The notes under the pieces: model-generated
Databases searched by the model: none
What the model saw: the letters and a program-made list of their open reading frames with translations, nothing else
Told to the model about the DNA's origin: nothing
Shown: positions 31,363-36,560 of the stretch, one piece after another
How positions within the stretch are numbered: position 1 is the first letter of the stretch
Layout of the letters: every line of letters begins with the position of its first letter
NCBI GenBank assembly: GCA_944325605.1
Contig: CALVAX010000016.1
Span: forward strand, 1-36,560
Direction of reading: 5' to 3'
Source of the DNA: Candidatus Gastranaerophilales bacterium
Lineage (GTDB): Bacteria > Cyanobacteriota > Vampirovibrionia > Gastranaerophilales > Gastranaerophilaceae
Length of the DNA stretch: 36,560 nt
Made by a program: the position numbers and the translations under genes

Positions 31363-32466
31363 ATGAAACTGAAAAATCTGAAGCTTTCAAATTACAGAAA
31401 CTGCCAGGATTTAGAACTTAATCTTGACTCTGATAAGATTCTGATTATAGGGAAAAACGCGCAGGGCAAAACTAATATCTTAGAAAGCATTTACTTTCTA
31501 TCGGCCTTAAAAAGTCCAAGAACTTCAAACAATATTGAAATAATAAACTTTAACGCCGACTCGGCCCAGATTGACGCTGAACTTGTAAAATCTGATACTT
31601 CAGTTTCTTTAAGTTATTTTTATAACAGAGATAAAAGTCGCATTTTAAAGGTTAACGGACTTAAGACAACACCTAAGAATTTCAAACAGGTATTAAAGAC
31701 AGTATTATTTTCGACGAATGACCTGCTGTTATTGCGCGGCAACCCTTCTGACAGACGCGACTGGCTTGACAGGGCAATTTCACAAATTTATCCGGCTTAT
31801 GATGAAAGACTTTCAAAATATGACAAAATCCGCATTCAGAAAAACAATTTTCTGAAAGAAATTGTAAAAGGTGCAAATTTAGACGAAACACTTCTTGAAG
31901 TTTTGAATGAACAGCTTGTGATTACCGGAAGCAACATAATTTATTTGAGGATAAAGTTTTTAGCGGAAATCGAGCGGATTGCACGTGAAAAGCACAAAAC
32001 AATCAGCGAAACCGAAGAATTAAAACTTGTTTATGACTGCTCATTTCTTGATGGCGAAACTGAACTTGAAGAAATTGTTCAAAAATTCAGGCATGCTCTG
32101 GAAGAACGTAAAGTCGAGGAATTTCGCAGGGCACAGGCATGTGTCGGCCCGCACCGCGACGATATTATTTTCTACATAAACGAAAACGAAGCAACAAAAT
32201 TTGCCTCACAAGGCCAGCAAAGGACGGTTGTACTTGCCCTGAAGCTGTCAGAACTGGACATAATCACCGCAAAGACAGGGGATGAGCCTGTATTATTACT
32301 AGATGATGTTTTGGCAGAGCTTGACGATATTAGGCAGAATTATCTTTTAAAATCGGTTTCCAAAGCAACGCAGGTTGTCATAACGTCTGTTGACACAGTG
32401 CTTTTTGAAGACGAATTTTTGAAGGATGTTAAAATATACAAAATTGAGGCCGGGGCTGTTATTTAA
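31363..32466 (+). CDS. recF: DNA replication/repair protein RecF
   Basis: This 367-residue SMC-like ATPase loads RecA at gaps with RecO and RecR. The start 31363 is chosen because of the promoter spacing and the usual N-terminus MKLKNLKLSNYRNCQDLEL. Walker A is IGKNAQGKTNILES (29-42), the signature motif is FASQGQQRTVVLALKLSE, and Walker B is PVLLLDDVLAELD. The length is normal. It is not beside dnaA, dnaN or gyrB, unlike in many bacteria. It diverges from the pilT unit. Confidence 0.95.
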   Translation: MKLKNLKLSNYRNCQDLELNLDSDKILIIGKNAQGKTNILESIYFLSALKSPRTSNNIEIINFNADSAQIDAELVKSDTSVSLSYFYNRDKSRILKVNGLKTTPKNFKQVLKTVLFSTNDLLLLRGNPSDRRDWLDRAISQIYPAYDERLSKYDKIRIQKNNFLKEIVKGANLDETLLEVLNEQLVITGSNIIYLRIKFLAEIERIAREKHKTISETEELKLVYDCSFLDGETELEEIVQKFRHALEERKVEEFRRAQACVGPHRDDIIFYINENEATKFASQGQQRTVVLALKLSELDIITAKTGDEPVLLLDDVLAELDDIRQNYLLKSVSKATQVVITSVDTVLFEDEFLKDVKIYKIEAGAVI

Positions 32467-33133
32467 CATAAAATATGTTATTTGAATATATTTTTTAATT
32501 ATGTTAATTCATTTCTTTTAAAAACAATTTAGTCCTCCGGACGGGGGCACTTTTGGTGGCAAAAGTGCCTCAAAACCAGCCACACGCTTCGTTCGCTAAT
32601 AATATGCAAAGGCTCGGCATTAAGGCGGGTAAACTCGCTACGCTCAAACAATACCCGCCTTTGATATTTGCCTCGCCTGCAATTATTGCTCACTCCGCTA
32701 TCGTGGCGTTTTGTACAACTACAATAGTTTGTCTTTCACTGTCATTCTGAACTTGTTTGACTACTTTTGCCGAAATCTTTGATTTCGTGCAAAATGTCTG
32801 GTTTTCCACAGAATCCCATTGAGATACTGAGATAAAACTCCGCATACGGTATATTTCCTAAATTTTAGCATCTCTTAGCGAAACATTAACATGGCGAGCA
32901 TTGTCTGAGCGAAGCGAGTCTGCGAGCCTCGAGTTGAGCCTTAGAGATGCTTTTTGGTCGCATGTTTTCTTTTCTTGGTTCATTCTTTTCTTTTGCATTG
33001 CAACAAAAGAAAAGAATGAACATAATAAAAAAATATATTATCATCACAAAATACTATATTGCAAAACAGTTACAATTAATTAATGACCTGCGTAAGACCC
33101 GCCGGAGGCTTAATAATATTAAAATAACATACT
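32467..33133. other. Repeat-filled intergenic region, no gene seen
   Basis: It holds the multi-hairpin element at 32546-32715, GTCATTCTGAA-type modules (32740-32815) and GCAAAATGTCTGGTTTTCC (about 32790), which recurs near 13450. A palindrome CTTTTCTTTTGCATTGCAA..AAAGAAAAG lies at about 32985-33014. Short open frames here have no ribosome sites and look spurious. Confidence 0.5.
32546..32715. repeat. Multi-hairpin intergenic element, copy 2
   Basis: GGCACTTTTG-GTGG-CAAAAGTGCC is followed by ..TTCGTTCGCTAAT.., then AAGGCGGGT with loop AAACTCGCTACGCTC.. closing on ACCCGCCTT, and an outer AATAATATGC/GCAATTATT pairing. It ends GCTCACTCCGCTATCG. The loops match 15763-15945 while the stems differ. 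Confidence 0.55.
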
Positions 33134-33484
33134 TTATGAAAGAGAAACATTCTTAAGATGTTCAATCTTAATCTGCGGACGCAGAGTTATCCCGATTACA
33201 TCAATCCTGTAATCCTTAACTTTGTTTTCGGATAAGTAAAACTGTACCCCTTTTAAAATATTCTCAAACTTTGTCTTTGTAATCGCCTCGAATGGCGTGC
33301 CAAAACCTGCGGTTTTTCTGGTCTTTACCTCCACAAAAACTGTTGTGTTCTTATATTGCGCAATAATATCAAGCTCACAGAAACGTGAATAATGTTTGTT
33401 CCTCTCAAGAATTTTGTAACCTTGTTTTTCAAGGAATTTGCAGGCTATGTCTTCTCCATTGTCACCGAGTACGCGGTTCTTCAT
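33134..33484 (-). CDS. yraN: YraN family protein (UPF0102), nuclease-like fold
   Basis: This 116-residue protein has the conserved GDNGEDIACKFLEKQGYKIL, then CELDIIAQYKNTTVFVEVKTR, the Holliday-junction-resolvase-like D..EVK core, and a C-terminal RIDVIGI strand. The biochemical role is unproven in most species. GGGAG precedes the ATG. It starts 12 nt after the queF stop and is in one unit with it. Confidence 0.88.
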   Translation of the reverse strand: MKNRVLGDNGEDIACKFLEKQGYKILERNKHYSRFCELDIIAQYKNTTVFVEVKTRKTAGFGTPFEAITKTKFENILKGVQFYLSENKVKDYRIDVIGITLRPQIKIEHLKNVSLS

Positions 33485-33496
33485 AGGTTTCTCCCG

Positions 33497-34396
33497 TTAT
33501 TGCTTAATCCCGTGACGGGCAAGCGTTGTAACATCAAGAAGCGCCGAAATATCTTCTATCCTGCAGTTTTTCGACCACCTTGCAGGGCAAATGTCTATTC
33601 CGCCTCTTCTGGTGTACAGCGCACAGACAAAAAGTTCGTCGACTTTGTCCAAGATATCGTAAAGCCGTTTGAAAATCATCTCGCAGCATTCCTCGTGAAA
33701 ATGAAATTCCGAACGAAATGAAACAAGATATTCTACAAGTTTTTTTTCCAGAATGTGTTTTTTGGATTTGTAATAAATAAAAACATCGCCAAAATCCGGC
33801 TGGTGCGTGACCCGGCAGTTTGAGCGCAGAGAATCAAATGTCAGATAATATTTTTCTTCTCTGCCGGTCTGTTCCGTTTTCAAAACTTCTGGCGCCTCTT
33901 TAAATTTTTCGATTTTAATGCTTTTCTCGTCAACAAAATCCATTATGTTCCGGAAGTTTTTAAAGATTTCAATCCGCTCTGCTGTGTTGTCAAGAAAATT
34001 CGCCTCAACTTTTGTATTGAGTTTTTCGCCTAAATCGTGTTCGATTTTTTGCTTGCAGATTTCAAGACATTCTTTTGAAGTGGCGCCAAACTTTGACATA
34101 TTAAAAGAATTCAGGTAAAGCTTGAGTGACTTTGACTCGACAAGAAATTCACTTTCGCAGTTGTACTTAAGTTTCAGAACCCTTGTGACAGGCAGGGCGT
34201 TTTCGGTGAGTGCTGAAAATTCATAAGCGTGCCAGACATCCCGGCCGTCAAAAGGAAGATTGCGGCTGTCGATATTGTACTGCAAGCGGTTTTCGCACCT
34301 TGGAATTGGCACAATAAGCGACGGATCATAATTTTCGCTTCCGCCGGCTTTTCTGCCAAGATATGTCGATGCGATTTTGTCTGTTTGGTTTTGCAT
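33497..34396 (-). CDS. queF: NADPH-dependent 7-cyano-7-deazaguanine reductase
   Basis: This 299-residue enzyme reduces preQ0 to preQ1 in queuosine synthesis. It is the long, two-domain form. The catalytic Cys194 lies in LRSNCRVTHQPDFGDV with Asp201, and the NADPH motif and Glu/His lie in FRSEFHFHEECCE. The N-terminal half has YELSAL-like EFSALTE. No Shine-Dalgarno site precedes the ATG; TGC-TAATAT ends 6 nt upstream. yraN follows after 12 nt. No other queuosine genes are in the window. Confidence 0.93.
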   Translation of the reverse strand: MQNQTDKIASTYLGRKAGGSENYDPSLIVPIPRCENRLQYNIDSRNLPFDGRDVWHAYEFSALTENALPVTRVLKLKYNCESEFLVESKSLKLYLNSFNMSKFGATSKECLEICKQKIEHDLGEKLNTKVEANFLDNTAERIEIFKNFRNIMDFVDEKSIKIEKFKEAPEVLKTEQTGREEKYYLTFDSLRSNCRVTHQPDFGDVFIYYKSKKHILEKKLVEYLVSFRSEFHFHEECCEMIFKRLYDILDKVDELFVCALYTRRGGIDICPARWSKNCRIEDISALLDVTTLARHGIKQ

Positions 34397-34402
34397 ATTG
34401 AA

Positions 34403-34411
34403 ATATTAGCA
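34403..34411 (-). promoter_or_regulatory. Extended -10 for leaderless queF
   Basis: On the minus strand TGC-TAATAT (hexamer 34403-34408) is followed by TTCAAT and the ATG at 34396. It overlaps the tail of the symporter's terminator. Confidence 0.4.
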
Positions 34412-34450
34412 TAAAATAAAAAACCAGGTATTGCGAAAAACAATACCTGC
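34411..34450 (-). terminator. Terminator of the symporter gene
   Basis: CAGGTATTG (34425-34433) and CAATACCTG (34441-34449) form a 9-bp stem. On the minus strand a T-run follows. Confidence 0.75.
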
Positions 34451-34475
34451 CTTATAATTCCAAGAACTTTATATC

Positions 34476-35798
34476 TTAAGCAATTTCTTCATACGCTGCC
34501 GGATTGTTCAGTAAGTCGTAATTGATTTCATTTTCGTTATCGGCAATTGCTGCTGCCACAACAACGTCAGAAGTTACATTGACAAGTGTTCTCATCATAT
34601 CCGTAATTCTTTCGATTGTGAACAGGAAGGCAAAACCTGTAACGAGTTGTTCGGGGCTTAATCCCATTCCGTTAAGAATAAGCGCAATCGTAATCAAACC
34701 GGCTCCGGGGATTCCGGCGCAGGTTGAAGATGCGATTATTGCAAGGATTGCAATCTGAATGATTAAAAACGGATCAAGCGCCACACCGTAAGCCTGTGCA
34801 AGGAAAATTACCGCAACAACCTGAAGAAGTGCTGTTCCGTCCATATTTAGAGTTGCGCCGAGCGGAAGCACAAAGCTTGAAATTTTATGCGAAATCCCTC
34901 TCTTCTCACAGCACGCAATAGTCAAAGGCAGTGTAGCAGACGAACTTGCGGTGCCAAATGCTACCATCATGGCTTCAGTTACCGCAGAATAAAGCATTAC
35001 AACCGATACTTTTGAAACTTTTTTTAAGAACAGAGGATAAACAACGCATAACTGAATCAAAAATCCTATCAAAAGCACAAGCAGGTATTTTGAAATACTT
35101 GAGAAAATTTCAATACCAAAGCTTGAAACTGCGCTTGCCGTAAGTGCAAAAACACCTGGCGCTGCCAGAAACATAATCCAGTCAGTTATTTTCATCGTTG
35201 CAGCAAAAACTGATTCAAAGAATGAAACTATCGGTCTGTTTACGTCGCCGACCTTAGATAAAGCAATTGCAAAAATAAGGCAGAATACTATAATCGGCAC
35301 CATATCTCCTGCTGCTACCGAATGGAAAGGGTTACTCGGTATAAATCCCAGAAAGAGGTTCAGAATATTTCCCTGCTGCTGCTGCATTGTAGCGGCAACA
35401 GTTGCCTGAACTTCGCTCGCGGCATTTTGTGCAATATAGCTTGCCGCGCCTACTCCAGGTTTAATCAAAAGTGCTAAAGCTGCACCGATAATAACTGCAA
35501 GAGTCGTAATTATTCCGTAATATACAACCATTTTTGAACCGAATTTGCCAAGCTGTTTGTTATCCCCGACGCTTGTAATCCCGATTATTATTGCTGATAC
35601 CACAAGCGGAATTACTACCATTTGAATTAATCTTATGAACACCTGACCGATAAATGTTAAAATATTTGACGCCAGAATATTCGGATGACTGTGTAAAAGA
35701 ATTCCGACGATTATACCGCCGATAATTCCTAAAAATATATGTCCGTTTCGTTTTATACCAAGACCTAGTGCAATCAGGATCTGCATGTGTAATTTCAT
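34476..35798 (-). CDS. Dicarboxylate/amino acid:cation symporter (DAACS family)
   Basis: This is a 440-residue membrane protein. The start 35798 is chosen because GAGGG lies 8 nt upstream; the frame extends to 35831 without such a site. It has about eight membrane helices and the two re-entrant loops of the GltPh fold: GTASSSATLPLT (serine-rich HP1) and GIPGAGLITIALIL (HP2), with GATLNMDGTALLQ in TM7 (NMDGT binds Na+). It takes up glutamate, aspartate or C4-dicarboxylates with Na+ or H+. The exact substrate cannot be read from sequence alone. It has its own terminator and stands alone. Confidence 0.92.
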   Translation of the reverse strand: MKLHMQILIALGLGIKRNGHIFLGIIGGIIVGILLHSHPNILASNILTFIGQVFIRLIQMVVIPLVVSAIIIGITSVGDNKQLGKFGSKMVVYYGIITTLAVIIGAALALLIKPGVGAASYIAQNAASEVQATVAATMQQQQGNILNLFLGFIPSNPFHSVAAGDMVPIIVFCLIFAIALSKVGDVNRPIVSFFESVFAATMKITDWIMFLAAPGVFALTASAVSSFGIEIFSSISKYLLVLLIGFLIQLCVVYPLFLKKVSKVSVVMLYSAVTEAMMVAFGTASSSATLPLTIACCEKRGISHKISSFVLPLGATLNMDGTALLQVVAVIFLAQAYGVALDPFLIIQIAILAIIASSTCAGIPGAGLITIALILNGMGLSPEQLVTGFAFLFTIERITDMMRTLVNVTSDVVVAAAIADNENEINYDLLNNPAAYEEIA

Positions 35799-35964
35799 CG
35801 TATTGTCCCTCTTTTTTGCTTTACCTGTCAATTATACAATCATTTGTTTTAATTTTCAAATGTTAAGAAAAAAATCGTAAACTTGAGGGAGAAAATCTTA
35901 TCTATTAATTTTGTTTTCGTTTGAATATATAAATCTTAAGTTTTCCATATACTTCAATCACATA

Positions 35965-35999
35965 AAAAAACATCCTGAAATATTTCCGGATGTTTTTTT
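35965..35999. terminator. Bidirectional terminator after tRNA-Pro(TGG)
   Basis: AAAAAACATCC and GGATGTTTTTT pair around a 12-base loop. On the minus strand it lies just after the tRNA. Confidence 0.7.
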
Positions 36000-36002
36000 A
36001 AA

Positions 36003-36079
36003 TGGTCGGAACGACAGGATTTGAACCTGCGACCTCTACCACCCCAAGGTAGCACGCTACCAAGCTGCGCCACGTCCCG
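36003..36079 (-). tRNA. tRNA-Pro (TGG)
   Basis: The acceptor arms are CGGGACG and CGTTCCG (one G-U), the D-arm is GCGCAGCTTGGTAGCGC, and the anticodon arm CTACC-TTGGGGT-GGTAG gives TGG. The T-arm is CGCAGGTTCAAATCCTGTC-like. The discriminator is A and CCA is encoded. Confidence 0.96.
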
Positions 36080-36100
36080 ATTATTTCAACGGGAAATGTT

Positions 36101-36180
36101 CTCTGCTTGGCAGCTACGCTACCAGACCTCTCGCAAAACAATACTCAATTGTTTTGCTCGGCAGAGTGCCACGTCCCGAT
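36101..36180 (-). repeat. Partial tRNA-Pro(TGG) copy with a palindrome in the D-arm
   Basis: On the minus strand ATCGGGACGTGGC repeats the tRNA's own 5' end. ACTCTGCCGAGCAAAACAAT..ATTGTTTTGCGAGAG (a hairpin) follows, and then GGTCTGGTAGCG, like the rest of the D-arm. The anticodon and T-arms are absent, so it is not a tRNA. Confidence 0.6.
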
Positions 36181-36289
36181 AAAATAATATTTAATTGTCA
36201 ATATTTCTAATGTCATTCTGAGCCGCAAGGCGAAGAATCTCATTAATATTTTATACAAAACCAACTTTACCGATTTTTTGTATAAAAAA
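36181..36289. other. Spacer with a GTCATTCTGAG module
   Basis: GTCATTCTGAGCCGCAAGGCGAAGAATCTC at 36211-36240 is the dispersed intergenic module. CGATTTTTTG..AAAAAATCG near 36271-36292 can act as a terminator for the tRNA-Pro(CGG) on the minus strand. Confidence 0.45.
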
Positions 36290-36363
36290 TCGGGATGACA
36301 GGATTTGAACCTGCGGCCCCCGCGACCCGAACACGGTGCGCTACCAAGCTGCGCTACATCCCG
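36290..36363 (-). tRNA. tRNA-Pro (CGG)
   Basis: The acceptor arms CGGGATG and CATCCCG are perfect, the D-arm is GCGCAGCTTGGTAGCGC, and the anticodon arm CCGTG-TTCGGGT-CGCGG gives CGG. The T-arm is GCAGGTTCAAATCCTGT. CCA is not encoded, unlike the neighbouring tRNA-Pro(TGG). Confidence 0.95.
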
Positions 36364-36560
36364 ATTTATTTATATTTTGTTTGTCATTCGGGAGTTTCTC
36401 TGGTAACCAGCGCTACCAAACCTCTCACAAAACAATACTTAATTGTTTTGCTCGGCAGAGTGCTACATCCCGATTTATTTATATTTTGTTTGTCATTCGG
36501 GAGTTTCCTTTGGTAACCAGCGCTACCAAACCTCTCACAAAACAATACTTAATTGTTTTG
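36364..36560 (-). repeat. Tandem partial tRNA-Pro(CGG) copies with a D-arm palindrome
   Basis: On the minus strand CGGGATGTAGC is followed by the hairpin ACTCTGCCGAGCAAAACAAT..ATTGTTTTGTGAGAG and GTTTGGTAGCGCTGG. The unit, including the upstream spacer ATTTATTTATATTTTG, recurs after 109 bp and runs off the window end. It is the same design as 36101-36180, but the acceptor matches its own tRNA. Confidence 0.65.

Noticed and set aside
36295-36516. 73-residue frame beginning MTGFEPAAPATRTR
   Set aside because: This is the antisense translation of tRNA-Pro(CGG) and the repeats beside it.

Overview
The window is about 36.5 kb of AT-rich bacterial chromosome. The core genes are those of a Gram-negative-type cell: type IV pilus parts (PilT, two prepilin-like proteins), an LPS-type glycosyltransferase, long-form QueF, AroA/AroQ, BioF/BioG/BioC, LysS and RecF. 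Several unrelated proteins carry a short N-terminal motif of the form [hydrophobic]-[S/N/T]-F-x-G. The low GC, this motif, the prepilins and the many dispersed repeats suggest a host-associated lineage such as Gastranaerophilales (Vampirovibrionia/Melainabacteria). That placement is inference; no rRNA or marker set is present to prove it.

Region 1 (1-2.35 kb) is a wrecked Mu-like transposable prophage or mini-element. It holds the N-terminal third of a MuA-like transposase, joined head-on to fragments of large and small terminase on the other strand, with arrays of short end-type repeats on both sides. A WYL-like gene fragment next to it seems to be cut by one of these repeat ends.

Region 2 (2.35-9.6 kb) is accessory. 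Single genes or pairs (an unusual radical SAM enzyme with a 63-aa partner, a DUF2963-like repeat protein, a 20-residue leucine-rich-type repeat protein, and an unknown protein) are separated by copies of the same dispersed repeats: a 300-bp direct repeat containing 19-bp tandem units, an identical 67-bp repeat, and 22-bp-spaced inverted sites. The layout resembles a row of repeat-bounded cassettes, most of whose proteins carry the N-terminal SF-x-G type motif.

Region 3 (9.6-13 kb) holds a glycosyltransferase, a one-TM protein, aroA and tRNA-Ser. Region 4 (13-16.75 kb) is packed with repeats: 98-bp tandem units, long inverted repeats, elements with 14-bp terminal inverted repeats, and two near-identical 390-430-bp blocks flanking one prepilin gene that has a long leader.

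Region 5 (16.75-36 kb) is ordinary core genome. In order: rubrerythrin, an XRE regulator with a palindromic operator, a degenerate histidine kinase coupled to a MalK-type ATPase, aroQ, small conserved unknowns, bioF-bioG-bioC, a large Gly/Ser/Thr/Asn-rich protein followed by a prepilin with an Ala-type cleavage site, lysS, pilT, recF, queF-yraN and a DAACS symporter. The window ends at two tRNA-Pro genes, each with partial copies of its own 5' end that carry a palindrome in the D-arm.

Two signals cut across regions. At least six genes without a Shine-Dalgarno site (aroA, recF, queF, bioF, the 185-aa membrane protein, the second prepilin) have a -10 hexamer exactly 6 nt before the ATG, which points to leaderless mRNAs. 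Two distant intergenic elements (15763-15945 and 32546-32715) share loop sequences while their stems differ in a compensatory way, as expected of a structured RNA or DNA element.
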